DNA of 36,788 bases from Chara braunii (taxonomy: Eukaryota; Streptophyta; Charophyceae; Charales; Characeae). Within the stretch, counting starts at the first letter, position 1. Each line of letters opens with the position of its first letter. The translations under genes were made by a program, and so were the position numbers. The stretch lies in assembly GCA_003427395.1 (NCBI GenBank), contig BFEA01000179.1, positions 100,001-136,788 on the forward strand. Direction: 5' to 3'. Below, one piece after another: positions 21,567 through 31,447 of this stretch. Under the pieces are notes generated by a model that had not been told where the DNA came from, did no database searches, and worked only from the letters and a program-made list of their open reading frames with translations.

Positions 21567-22721
21567 CTAGGGTTGGCGGTGTTCCCTACATATGCACTTT
21601 TTGATACTATTACGAGTTCTCATTCTTTCCTCATTTGACCTTGTTATTACTCGAGTCAGTCAGTCTTTTTTATTGCATTGCTCTTGCTGATGATTGTCTT
21701 CCCTGATGATTCAGTCACAGTTCTCAATAATAAGAAATTGCAGAATTGATAAATACATGACACTTAAAAACCCCATGATTATTATTAACGTCAGTCTATG
21801 CTATTCCGAATCAAAATAAAAGATTCCTAAGACCGGGGACTGGCGAAGACCGCAATGGAAGGGGATCACTCGAAATCGGACGCACACAATGGGAAGGGAT
21901 TTGCATTATTTTATTTATTGCAAAACTCAATCAAAACTCCTGCGTGACGGCCTGTTGGCATTCCGGTCGCCTGAAATGGCCCGACCGCAAAAAGTGCGAC
22001 AAAAATGGCACCGTTGTCGGGGACCTACGTTGCATAGAGTACACGTACGGGGGCTTCCCTATGAAACGGTTAGGTTATTTGTGTACGGGATCTGTACGGG
22101 AACCTGTACGTCTTGTACGCCCCCGTACGAAAAAGCAAAAAAAAAAAAAAAATCAAAGAAATCCCAAAAACAAGTATGTGATGCAACAACACAAAAGAAG
22201 TAATATTTGACTGAGCATCATCTTCAGATTCTTATTAGAATTTGAGAAAAAAAAATAAAAATAATATCGGATTTAAAAAAAAAAAAAAAAAAAAACCTCG
22301 TACGGGGCCCGTAGCGTACGAGTAGCGTACGAGTACAAGAGTAAGAGTCCGTACTCGCACGAGGTTGCGTACAATTGGCAACGTAACCGGGGACATGAAA
22401 AAGTTTCGTGTCCGGACACGAGTCTGGGTCAGCAAACAACTTTGAGCTTTGATTAGGCCTTGAGAACTGTTGACAAATTCTGAATTTTTTCAGACTCATT
22501 TTGCAATATTTTCTTGGGTTATTACTTTCTTGAGAAAGCTTAGTTGCTAACCGAGTTTTATCTTTCCTTGTGTGAGGTACCACACTGGACTGGAGAAGGA
22601 AACTGATATTATTGACTGGAGAGAATCAGGCTTGATCTTAGGTATGCCTCATGTTTATATGATGTCTTTGGAACATTAAGAAGGGAAATAAAAAATCAAG
22701 ACCGCGGAGACTTAATCAAGA
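21567..22721. other. No gene; GTACG-rich modules around A-tracts
   Basis: Two GTACG-rich blocks (about 22040-22130 and 22300-22380) bracket about 160 bp containing A runs at about 22138-22152 and 22275-22296. The left block runs into its A tract; the right block follows its own. This may be two retroposed fragments or one with internal A-rich sequence. Nothing else is recognised. Confidence 0.5.
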
Positions 22722-23114
22722 ATGCTAACTTCTGATGCATTGAAAGAACTCTCGAAAGTGACTACCAAAGGGATATTCTCCTATCAATATGAGCATTGTT
22801 GGGTCTACCGTTCTGGCACTTCGGTCATCAGTGTCGTGCTGGCTCGCTTCTTGGAGGGAGATATCTATGATATCCGTCCTTATGTCAAGAACGGAGACTG
22901 TGACGAAGGTGAAACCTTTAACTGGCTATGGGGAATTGCGATCCAATCTCTTTATGATGAGGAAGCAGACATAATCAAGCAGAAGAAGAGAGTGCAATGG
23001 GGTGTAATGCCAGTAACGTATAAGACTGTTTCGATCCATCCTATACCTGACAGCTATTGTGACGAGACTAACTGGTTGCCAATTATTAGCATGGTACTGA
23101 AGTGGGAGAAATAA
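22722..23114 (+). CDS. Small-ORF family, copy C (intact), 130 aa, unknown function
   Basis: This is the only uninterrupted copy. ATG 22722 has A at -3. The protein runs MLTSDALKELSKVTTKGIFSY, QYEHCWVYRSGTSVISVVLA, RFLEGDIYDIRPYVKNG, then a probable helix EGETFNWLWGIAIQSLYDEE, and a C-terminal strand-rich part ending WLPIISMVLKWEK. No catalytic motif, signal peptide or membrane segment is obvious. The alternating strand and helix pattern suggests a small alpha/beta domain. Downstream of its stop the sequence still resembles the extension of copy B (IGGHEDYRD), so even this copy may be shortened relative to the ancestor. Whether it is expressed is unknown. Confidence 0.5.
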   Translation: MLTSDALKELSKVTTKGIFSYQYEHCWVYRSGTSVISVVLARFLEGDIYDIRPYVKNGDCDEGETFNWLWGIAIQSLYDEEADIIKQKKRVQWGVMPVTYKTVSIHPIPDSYCDETNWLPIISMVLKWEK

Positions 23115-23220
23115 ATTGGTGGTCATGAGGACTATAGAGACTTCAGCAGAAGAAATCAGGCAAAGAAGGTCGAAATTCGTCAGAGGTTAAGGCCAAAGTC
23201 AAGAGGGAATTAAGGGTCTC

Positions 23221-23586
23221 CTAAACTCCTTGAATATACCAAGTAAGAAAGAGGTGTTCCCATACGAGGCTGTCAGATATGAGATGGTTGAGAGGGGACG
23301 GGGGTAGGAGCGATTTTATGTACTGACATTTTACTTCATAGACCTGGACGGGTATGATGTGAGGATTTATTTCTCAAAAGAAAGAAGTGTTGATGATGCA
23401 GTGTATGAGAGATGCTGGGGATGTGCTGAAAATGGGTATCAAAAGAGAAAGAGAGACTTGAGAGGGAAAACAAATGCTTCACTGAATCTACTCGATTTTC
23501 TGTCTCTGAAGGATTTTCAGCCCCTCCCTTGCCCGACGTTAATTTGTCAAGAGAAAATTGGTCTATGGTGGTTGAGTTTGCTCTGA
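23221..23586 (+). pseudogene. Small-ORF family, copy D (broken)
   Basis: The frame reads LNSLNIPSKKEVFPYEAVRY, a TAG at about 23305, then ERFYVLTFYFIDLDGYDVRI and YFSKERSVDDAVYERCWGCA followed by ENGYQKRKRDLRGK. It aligns with copy C: LKELSKVTTKGIFSY with LNSLNIPSKKEVFPY; FLEGDIYDIRPYVK with DLDGYDVRIYFSK; and the Trp-centred helix. The stop and the lack of an ATG before the conserved part make it a pseudogene. It sits about 100 bp after copy C ends, in the same orientation. Confidence 0.55.
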
Positions 23587-23664
23587 GAGTGAAACGAGAC
23601 TAAAGAATCAAATGAGTCGATGCTATGTACCCTCAAGAGAGAAACCCTGGCTTAGACTGATAAT

Positions 23665-23750
23665 AGGCCATGGAGGGTTGAGTAAAGTTGAATCGGATAA
23701 ACTGTTAAATTCCCTCAATTCTATAACGAGGAGAGTCGTTGTCGCGCGCT
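23665..23750 (+). pseudogene. Small-ORF family, copy F (5' stub)
   Basis: LSKVESDKLLNSLNSITRRV matches the start of copies C and D (LKELSKVTTKG; LNSLNIPSKKEV). After about 23745 the sequence switches to GC-rich DNA without homology, as though the copy was cut by an insertion or recombination. Confidence 0.4.
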
Positions 23751-24315
23751 GCGGTCCCACACCCAGACGCAAAGTGATTTCGTGTTGGACCTCACGGTCG
23801 TGTCACGCAGGAATTTTTTGTCACCACAACAAAACACCACTCCGGCCGTGCGCGCGTGCTATACCTCTCGCGACTCCCTACGACAGGTTAGGGATCCCGC
23901 AAGGTACAACTTACCTCCACCTGCGGGAGCTGTCACCATCTCTTAGGTGGGCGTATCCCTGCTAAGCTACTGATCCACATGCGAAGGCTTTTACATGCAA
24001 TCGCAGAGGTAGGCCAGCCGAGGACGTTTTCTCGATCGCCGTAGCATAGGCATACTCGTGGTAGAACGCCTTAAGACTGACCCGTATATCGTGCTCCGGG
24101 AGGCTAACTTCCCCGGACCGACTATCTAATCAGGTCGACCTTTTCAGAGAATCTTCCACGCTTAGTTAATTAGGACAATGACTCTATGTCTCCCCTGTTG
24201 ACCTTATGAGGAAAGCCAGAGTCAAGTCCCTTTGTAATCTCTCATTCTCAAAAGAATCCCATACAAATAACTTCTTAAGCTCCGATCAGTTTGCGATCTC
24301 ATTCACATATATATA
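23751..24315. other. Unassigned GC-rich segment, no gene
   Basis: The composition changes abruptly at about 23745. A hairpin-forming TCCGGG ... CCCGGA lies at about 24095-24120. No coding or RNA family is recognised. The stretch ends in a TA run (24306-24316), where the hammerhead-bearing repeat begins. Confidence 0.45.
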
Positions 24316-24391
24316 TGTGGGTGAGTGATAGTCTACTTTGATTTTGGTTAAGGTGGATTATCACTTACAGTGTAATCAGTGAGGGGATTCT

Positions 24392-24451
24392 ACAGACTGT
24401 TGAGGGTTCAACCTCTTGATGAGTCGGTGAAACTCCGACGAAACAGTTTGT
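24392..24451 (+). ncRNA. Type III hammerhead ribozyme, copy 1 (C3-to-U change)
   Basis: Stem III pairs ACAGACUGU (24392-24400) with ACAGUUUGU (24443-24451), nine pairs with one G-U. The cleavage-site residue is U at 24401. Stem I is GAGG/CCUC with a GUUCAA loop. The core box should be CUGAUGA but reads UUGAUGA (24416-24422). Stem II is GUCGG/CCGAC with a UGAAACU loop, followed by GAA. The changed base is C3, which in known hammerheads pairs with G8 in the active site, so this copy should be weak or inactive. Confidence 0.88.
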
Positions 24452-24814
24452 CAAAGCCCCTTGTTTGTTGTCCTCTTCTCCCTCTCTGCCTACGGTTTGC
24501 CGGGCAGTTCTATTTGACGATATATACTACGACTTGGCTAGCTTCCTGCTACGGTTTTCTCCGGTCAGGTCGAGCGGCAGTGGTCGGGGCCGTCACTACG
24601 CGGCCATGTTGTGCCTCTAGTGCCAGCGGCGTGTCTGGAGTGTATTTTTTGGCTGTGACAGACCTTTCTTTGTTTCGTGGGTGTTTTGCTGGCTTGTGAT
24701 GGGGTGTGAACCGACAGTCTATTGAGTTTTCCATCTGGTGTGGGTGAGTGATAGTCTACTTTGATTTTGGTTAAGGTGGATTATCACTTACAGTGTAATC
24801 AGTGAGGGGATTCT

Positions 24815-24874
24815 ACAGACTATTGAGGGTTCAGCCTCCTGATGAGTCGGTGAAATTCCGACGAAACAGTTTGT
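24815..24874 (+). ncRNA. Type III hammerhead ribozyme, copy 2 (core intact, one stem III mismatch)
   Basis: Core CUGAUGA (24839-24845), stem II GUCGG/CCGAC (24846-24850, 24858-24862), GAA, and stem I GAGG/CCUC (24825-24838, loop GUUCAG) are all present. Stem III pairs ACAGACUAU with ACAGUUUGU; position 16.2 is A (24822) in place of G, so the second pair next to the core is A-C. Cleavage would follow U 24824. The intact core makes activity more likely than in copy 1, though the mismatch is close to the scissile site. Confidence 0.9.
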
Positions 24875-24950
24875 CACAGCCCCTTGTTTGTTGTCCTCTT
24901 CTCCCTCTCTGCCTACGGTTTACCGGGCAGTTCTATTTGACGATATATAT

Positions 24951-25927
24951 ATATATATATGTAAGTCAGTGAAATTGAATGGGAGGTAGACCTCATTTTC
25001 ACAATCGTTGTGTCCCTTGTCTAAATATCTCAGACGATCCCAAATTCAGAAGACAGTTCAATGCCCGACACATGTGCAGATGCAAACAAATCACATACAC
25101 GCATACAGATGCAAGCAAAGAATGCGCTACAAGCGTCAACCTTTAACCCATTCATAGGAAGTCCCTCACGCCCCAAAACCTTGAAAACAGCATTCCTTCC
25201 TAATCTTGACTCCTTTTACCCCGCTTTTCACATTTTCAAAGATCCCCGAGTGTGATTTGGATAATTTAGGCATAGATACAGGGGAAGATCTATCCATTTT
25301 CTTCTCAGGTCTTGTCTTAGGTGTGGGTATCAAGCCATGTGGAAGTTGAGTCGGAGTTCTACCGCCCTGTTATCCAATGAAAATATAATTTGCAGTTTCT
25401 TACGGATTTCTTCCGTAGTCCTCTCCAAGAGTGATGTACTTGTAAACATAACACAGTCCAAAAGAATCTTAACATCTTCTCTCCGATGTTGGGATCTAGA
25501 AGACCTCTCCTAGACTTGTGACCCAAAGTTCGGTGCTCATCGTCGACCTACCACCTAACTTCTACCCTTTATCTAACTTTCAATCCGCTACCTGGTCCAG
25601 GCGACGATCAGAGTTCATTCCCAGCGTCTTCGTCCCAGCGGTCTTACTTAGTTCCCTTCTTAATAGGTCAATTACAAAACCCATGTCTTGAGTAATCACA
25701 AGCAATACGATCCATTCAATTCAGAGGGAATCTCATGATAAAGCTGAAATCAGAATTTCAAAGGGTGGTAAGTCTTTCTGGTCAAGATCTCACTTATCCT
25801 TCCTTACTAGAACCAGATGTTAGCAAGTTAGCAATGGACTGAATGAATTATACGGTAGCAGATATCTGGTGTAGATTGATCAGGATACACTCAAACTTTT
25901 GTTAGTATCCTGGCTTTGAGAGTAGAT
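24951..25927. other. No gene recognised
   Basis: After a TA run (to about 24960) there is about 1 kb with only short frames (for example 25061-25255) that have no signature. No repeats are evident until the hairpin array begins. Confidence 0.45.
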
Positions 25928-26679
25928 GGTGGTAAGCAGGCTTCTCGGAGCCTGGCTCCTCTTACCACCTAGTATATACCTTAATATGGCGATAAGGCAG
26001 GCTTCTTAGAGTCTCGCTTCTCTTATCGCCTAACATATAACATTACGGTGGTAAGGCAGGCTTCCCGGAGCCTCGCTCTTCTTGCCACCTAGTATATATG
26101 TTAATATGGCGATAAGGCAGGCTTCTTAGAGCCTCGCTTCTCTTATCGCCTAATATATGGTATTACGGTGGTAAGGCAGGCTTCTCGGAGCCTCGCTCCT
26201 CTTACAACCTACTTAATATGTTAATATGGCGATAAGGCAGGCTTCTTAGGGCCTCGCTTTCTCTTATCGCCTAGTATATAGTATTATGGTGGTAAGGCAG
26301 GCTTCCCGGAGCCTCGCTCCTCTTACCACCTAGTATATACGTTAATATGGCGATAAGGCAGGCTTCTTAGAGCCTCCCTTCTCTTATCGCCTAATATAGA
26401 GTATTACGGTGGTAAGGCANNNNNNNNNNNNNNNNNNNNNNNNNNNNNNNNNNNNNNNNNNNNNNNNNNNNNNNNNNNNTCGCCTAATATAGAGTATTAC
26501 GGTGGTAAGGCAGGCTTCCCGGAGCCAAGCTTCTCTTACCACCTAGTATATACGTTAATATGGCGATAAGGCAGACTTCTTAGAGCCTCGTTTCTCTTAT
26601 CTCCTAATATATAGTACTACGGTGGTAAGGCAAGCTTCCCGGAGCCTCGCTCCTCTTACCACCTAGTATATACGTTATT
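25928..26679. repeat. Alternating two-type hairpin satellite array
   Basis: Unit type A (GGTGGTAAG ... CTTACCACC, then TAGTATATACGTTAAT) alternates strictly with type B (GGCGATAAG ... CTTATCGCC, then TAATATATAGTATTAC). Each is about 59 bp, so the higher-order period is ~118 bp. Seven A and six B units are at least partly visible. Each folds with a 9-bp outer stem and a 5-bp inner stem (AGGCT/AGCCT). The A and B outer stems differ at two positions on each side, changed together so pairing is kept. A few units carry a mismatch or wobble (A2, A3, B6). A 60-base N gap splits the array. Confidence 0.93.
26420..26479. other. Assembly gap (60 N) inside the hairpin array
   Basis: The gap starts 12 bases into an A unit and ends in the closing TCGCC of a B unit. 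Intact A and B units would need about 88 bases here, or 88 plus multiples of 118, so the 60 N is not the true length. Confidence 0.9.
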
Positions 26680-27586
26680 GTGCTTGACGCTCAGTCCCAG
26701 CCCTGGACCATCCGGAAGCCTTTAAGACCACGCAGGTGGGTCACACGGGACTTGCACCTCATGTCTTAAATTAGTCAGCCTGATCCTTAGCTGAGTTAGT
26801 TTGGATCTTTTAGTACATGGGTTTGGGTTAGTCATAGGATAAGGTTGGTTGAGGCAATCCATCATTTCAAAGTGGTCATATCATTCCCGAGCTCGACAAT
26901 ACGCTCACGGTTCCCAACTCTTTATCTCATGGTCAAGTGACTTATAAGCGAGGGAAGATTGCCATAAGTCCATCCCCCCCCCCTGTCCATCACATCTTAA
27001 AAGAATCATTCACGTAGCGAGTCAGTGATTCGGCATTTCTCGTTCTCGCTATGTTTACCAACATCAGTTAGACACACCCAATCAGATCATGCTTTCCTTC
27101 CCTTACTCAAGCATTATTGCTTGTCTTTCTGTCCTCGAGTTTAACCCTGAAGGATCCCTGACTCAACGTACTTTCTTTACTAACACAGTCCTAGGTAGCC
27201 TAAAGGTTATAGATTTAGGGTTTAGGGCTTAGGATTTATGTTGACGTGCATGTACCTCACTGTTCCCTGCCTCCAGAGTTTCGCTTGAACTCCGGCAGAG
27301 CTCCCGCAATCGCCCTGTCATTGATCATGTATGATCCATGCAATCGATTGCTAGCCCTTTTATTTAGCTGAGGCCATGATTAAATCAATGAGAAACTCGT
27401 CATCAAACTTTTAAACCGAGGAAGCAGGCATCTGCGAGGACCAAACAAAGATAAGTACGAAGAAGGATGAAGGAGGTGGATACTTACTGCAAAAGGATAG
27501 AGTTACCTCCCTCTCAATGCCCCATGCTTTCTCTTTATCTCTGGCCTTATATGATGCCTAATGCTGATAATCGAAATAACGACACA
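26680..27586. other. No gene recognised
   Basis: Mixed-composition sequence with only short frames. Two telomere-type TTTAGGG units (27214-27227) are the only named motif. Confidence 0.45.
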
Positions 27587-27666
27587 AAATAATAATAATA
27601 ATAATAATAATGATAATAATAATAATAATAATAAATAAGATAGTAATAGTAATAATAATAATAATT
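27587..27666. repeat. (AAT)n microsatellite
   Basis: AAT trinucleotides with a few ATG, AAG and AGT interruptions. They produce a poly-Tyr open frame on the minus strand that is not a gene. Confidence 0.95.
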
Positions 27667-29079
27667 AAGTAATTTACGAAAAGGATGAAATAACGGCAAT
27701 TTCATCTGGCACCAGGTATCCATGAAACTCCATAGGTATGAACGTGACGAAAATATAATCAGATTCAACTCCCCTTTGATCATGGCTACGGTATACAGCC
27801 CTCATCAGAGCATCTCTCCCATTCACTGCATCCCACCTTGTTTGCACACACACACAATACTCTCTCATCCAATCTAGGACCCCGAACGTCCCACATACTC
27901 ACGTATGTACATGCACGGTAGTTGTTTCCGCGCGCTTCATCACAGCCACCAGCAATTCTCGTAGCGCCTGTTTGCGAGACTGCGTGGACTTAGGCCTGCT
28001 GCCTAGCATGCCTTAGCTATAGCCCGCCAGTGCCCTGGTGCCCGGTCTGCAGCTCACGCCACCTCGTGCTTGCGTGCAGTTGTGGAGCCAATGTCGTGTT
28101 CCTAGTGATTCACGACCACTTTGTAACGTGCCAGCCCCATGCTACATGTGCCCGGGCACAACAATCCTGGTCCTGATCTCAACCATTTGATGAAACAGCT
28201 TCTTCTAGAAGGACCCAGAGCGCGGCCCATTTTGCACTTTGATCACCTAGTGCGCAACAACTGTTTGAGACCCTTGTCGAAAATGAGTTGGGGCAAGGGC
28301 CCTTTGCGAATATTCAGGCCCGCCTTCACTTAGGGAGGGCGCAAGGCCTGCCGGAGCCACAATTTACATCAATGCCAACAGTAGTATTCAACAAGATAAT
28401 AATGATAATTAATAATAGCAATAATGGTAATAATAATACCAATATTACTACTAGTAGAAATGGGAAGCGGTGAGATGACAATGCGAGTCTTATTAAAAGT
28501 CGAGAGTTCTCAACATTTGTTCAGAGAGTGGAACTGCATTGACGCTACGCTTAACGGAGAATCAAGGTACAACATCCGGTTAGTGTTGTGAGCGTGCCCC
28601 TGCCATCCCCAACATATATGTCCTGAGTCCGTCTTCCTACTTGGTACCCAGTGCCCAAACTACTTATCATGCAGCCACAACCAGCCTACGAATTGACAAT
28701 GCGACCTGTTGATATTAAACAGCAGAACTGAAGCTCATGAAGATGTCATCCCCGTAGGTTGTTGCTTGGGCCAGGTACGCACCCGCACATCATCATCCTC
28801 ATCTCCCCTTTTCTGTGTACATGTCTCTCCCTATGTATTGCTGTTTTCGTCACAGTCTGTTCCCAATTGCGTTTGTCATAATGTGTGTCCTACTGTGTAT
28901 GTCAGAGTCTGCGCCCCCCCCGTGTATGTCTTGTACTACTGTGCGGTCTCTAGCCATGCTCTGTGTCATTATGCACTGTCATCGCGTGACTGTGCGTGTC
29001 CTTGTTACCGTGTGGTGGCCACCACGTATGAGCCTCTTGCGTAGTCGTGGTACGGCCCTCGTTGCCTACCGTAGCGGTG
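27667..29079. other. No gene recognised; AT microsatellite patch and pyrimidine/GT-rich minisatellite-like stretch
   Basis: An AATAATG-type patch lies at about 28395-28455. From about 28810 to 29000 words of the type TGTGTATGTC, TGTGTCATTATG and CTGTGTG recur, giving Cys/Val/Ser-rich frames in all three plus-strand phases. This points to simple sequence and not a protein. Confidence 0.5.
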
Positions 29080-29245
29080 CAGGCCAAGACAAAACCGACC
29101 CCTTTTACATAATACTCGGTAGCACAGCTGAAGACAAAACCTCGGTGATCATACCAACTCAATGTCGTAATGCAGACAAGACATACACCCTCATTATTGC
29201 CGGATGAGAAGGGTCGTGGCGCCCACTCAGGAGGAATGCGCCAGT
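29080..29245 (-). repeat. Dispersed repeat R2, copy 2
   Basis: It matches about 8880-9055 in the same orientation. Shared minus-strand readings are VCLVC-TL and A-T/I-YYV, and at DNA level GACTGGCGCATTCCTCCTG against CCTGGCGCTTTCTTCCTG. Neither copy has a complete gene. Confidence 0.65.
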
Positions 29246-29329
29246 CTCCAAACATACCCAAACGAGGAGAAGGGTGATCAAATGAGGAAGAGGTATGGTG
29301 CCACAGGTAAGTCTCCTTGTCTGTCTGAT

Positions 29330-29760
29330 TGCCTGCCTCTGCTTGTTCATCTATTTACTGTTTGTTCATCCGTGTGCGTTTGTCACTATGTATTTGTCTT
29401 CCCGGTGTGTCGGTTACCCGGTATACCTGTTTGCTCGGTACGTCTGTTCGCGTTTGCCTGTGTTTATCTGCCCGATCCACAGCGTTTGCCCGCGTCCGAC
29501 TGTGTATCTTGGTCGCGTATGACTATGTATATGATCGTATACAACCGCGTATGATTGTGCACAACTTTATATAACTGTGCACAATCGTGTGTGACTTTCT
29601 TATCTGTTTGTCCCAGATTGTTTTTGTCTGCCTCAACTGTCTGTCTGACTCAGACTATGCCCGTCTGTCCCAGACTGTGTATATCTGTCTCAGACCGTGT
29701 CTGTCCTAGTCTGAGTCTGTTTGTTTCAGACTGTGGCTGTCCCAGTCTAGTTCAGTAAGT
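29330..29760 (+). repeat. CTGTCT/CAGACTGTG minisatellite-like region
   Basis: GTCTGTCCCAGACTGTGTAT, CTGTCTCAGACCGTGTCTGT and related 18-22-base words repeat with variation from about 29590 to 29750. Further upstream are looser CGTGTGCG/TTTGTC words. The right part belongs to the inverted-repeat arm. Confidence 0.7.
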
Positions 29761-29838
29761 ACCACGAGGGACTGTGATCACCATGGTCTGATGGAACAGG
29801 TCAGTACAAAACAAGAGTGTAAATCAAGATGTAGTGTC
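29622..29838 (+). repeat. Long inverted repeat, left arm
   Basis: It begins TTTTGTCTGCCTCAACTG and ends CAAGATGTAGTGTC. The reverse complement of 34682-34899 matches it with about three substitutions over ~217 bp. Both ends are sharp, since flanking DNA is unrelated on both sides. Possible origins are the terminal inverted repeat of a ~5.3-kb element or two opposite insertions of one short repeat. Confidence 0.92.
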
Positions 29839-30521
29839 TTTTTTTTTACTCTTGTGATTAGTTAGAATACGATTTAGGCCCCGCGGTTAGACACTCTTGG
29901 ATCACTCTCGCGAATCTGGCTCCGAATGTAGGACAGATTCAGCGAGAGAAACTGCAAGGGAACCGGTAGAGCCAGATCGGCCCGGCGCTGGGGTCTCCCA
30001 CGAAGGACGAGCGGAGGACAAAAGGGGAATGCGAGGAAGGATGGAGGCGGGATGTGCAAAAGAAGAGGCAGGCGCAGGGATAACGCATGCAGACAATCGG
30101 GATAGCGCATGCAGACAATCGAGATGGCGCCGGAGTAGGAAAGAGAAAGGCGCAAGAGGAAAAGGGGGAGAGGAGGAGGAAGAAGAAGAAGAAGACGGAG
30201 AAGGAAGAAAGGGGAGAAGGAGAAAAGAAAACAAGGAGGAAGGATTAGGGAGGAGGAAGGAGAAGGAGGGGAAAATAAAAGGACTTACCTCCATTGCAGT
30301 CGGCGACAACGAACGTCCATGCACGGAATCTTGGGGCCTAGTACTTGAGCCACGACAGACACTAACTAATCCGCTACGACTACTACTACGACAACAAGGG
30401 AGCGAGGGAGAGAGAAAGGTAGGTTTCCTATCCCACCAGTAACCTCGCCCGACTTCCATCAAAAGGATGAACTAAATCACGTAGATCTTTAGCCAGAACG
30501 TCGAAATATCTACTACTACAC

Positions 30522-30554
<33 letters not shown>

Positions 30555-31447
30555 AGAGAGATCGAAGAAAGAGAGGGGCACTTCGATCGATTCATCACAC
30601 ATGCTTCGGTCGGGATGATGAGCCAAATCGACCGATCTTTCTACTACAATTACTACCCGGATGTGGGGTTAAGTGTGTGTGTGTCAAAGAAAGAGAGAGA
30701 GAGAGTGGTGTAATTACTAGTTGACAAGTCATCCCTCCATGGGGAAAATCGGACGTGGATGTATCTGGCCGTCAGCGTAGGTCGAATGATTTATTATGAT
30801 TTATTATTGTCAATATTACCAGTATTACTGTATTACTGTTACTATTATTATTTATTTTATTGTTTATTATTATGATTATTACATATTACTAATTTTTAGG
30901 GACGAACCGGGAAAATTATCGATCTTGAACGAGGAATGCAAAGTAAGCACGAGTAATCAGCTCGCGCTGGTTACGTCCCTGCCATTTGTACACACCTCCG
31001 CCGCTCCTACCGGTTGAATGGTTCGGTGAAGTGTCTGGATTGCGGTGATCTAGGCGGTTTATCGCTGGGGGTGCTGCGACACTCACTAAGTGGGAGGTAC
31101 AAGGCAAGCAAGCAACTAACTAATGAATGTGCAAGGAGGAGGAAGGGGGTGAGAAGGAGAGGAAAACAAACAAAGGCGGAAGAGAGAAACGTAAGAAAGG
31201 GGGAGAAGAAAGAGAAAAGGGGAAGGTAAGCGAGAAGGAAAAGGGGAAGGTAAGCGAGAAGGGAGCTAAGAAGAGGAGAAAGAGAAATCGAAGAAAAGAG
31301 GGAGAGAGAAAGTAAAAGAGAAGAGGAGAGAGAGAGGGCACTTCGATCGATCTGCGGATCAAGTCTCCGAGGCCGCGGCTGGCATCATGCAACCCTCATC
31401 GAAAGGGATGAACGAAAGAGAGCGTCGAAATGTTAACTGCTATACAT

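Larger units (their letters stand above)
24316..24950 (+). mobile_element. Retrozyme-like element: two direct repeats with hammerhead ribozymes
   Basis: Direct repeats 24316-24526 and 24739-24949 start TGTGGGTGAGTGATAG and end TTCTATTTGACGATATATA, differing at only a few positions. They flank a unique ~212-bp middle. Each repeat carries a type III hammerhead. Corresponding cleavage sites are 423 nt apart, so a double cut would release a 423-nt RNA. Retrozymes, known from plants and other eukaryotes, are non-autonomous LTR-type elements with a hammerhead in each LTR. This one has no protein-coding sequence either, but it is smaller than the plant examples I know, and I see no clear tRNA primer site or polypurine tract. 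It sits in TA-repeat DNA, which hides any target duplication. An ordinary tandem duplication is the alternative. Confidence 0.75.

Noticed and set aside
24392-24874. Reading the hammerheads as type I (open stem I, tiny stem III ACA/UGU)
   Set aside because: The flanks needed for an open stem I do not pair in either copy, while the type III fold gives a 4-bp stem I hairpin and a 9-position stem III.
25928-26679. CRISPR array
   Set aside because: There are no unique spacers: both the palindromic units and the AT-rich linkers repeat, in two alternating types, in a eukaryotic genome without cas genes.
27214-27227. Interstitial telomere repeat
   Set aside because: Only two TTTAGGG units are present, which is expected by chance in this AT-rich context.
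29897-30462. Charged frames of 181 and 186 codons on opposite strands
   Set aside because: Both are produced by purine-rich simple sequence and overlap completely. No domain or start context supports either.
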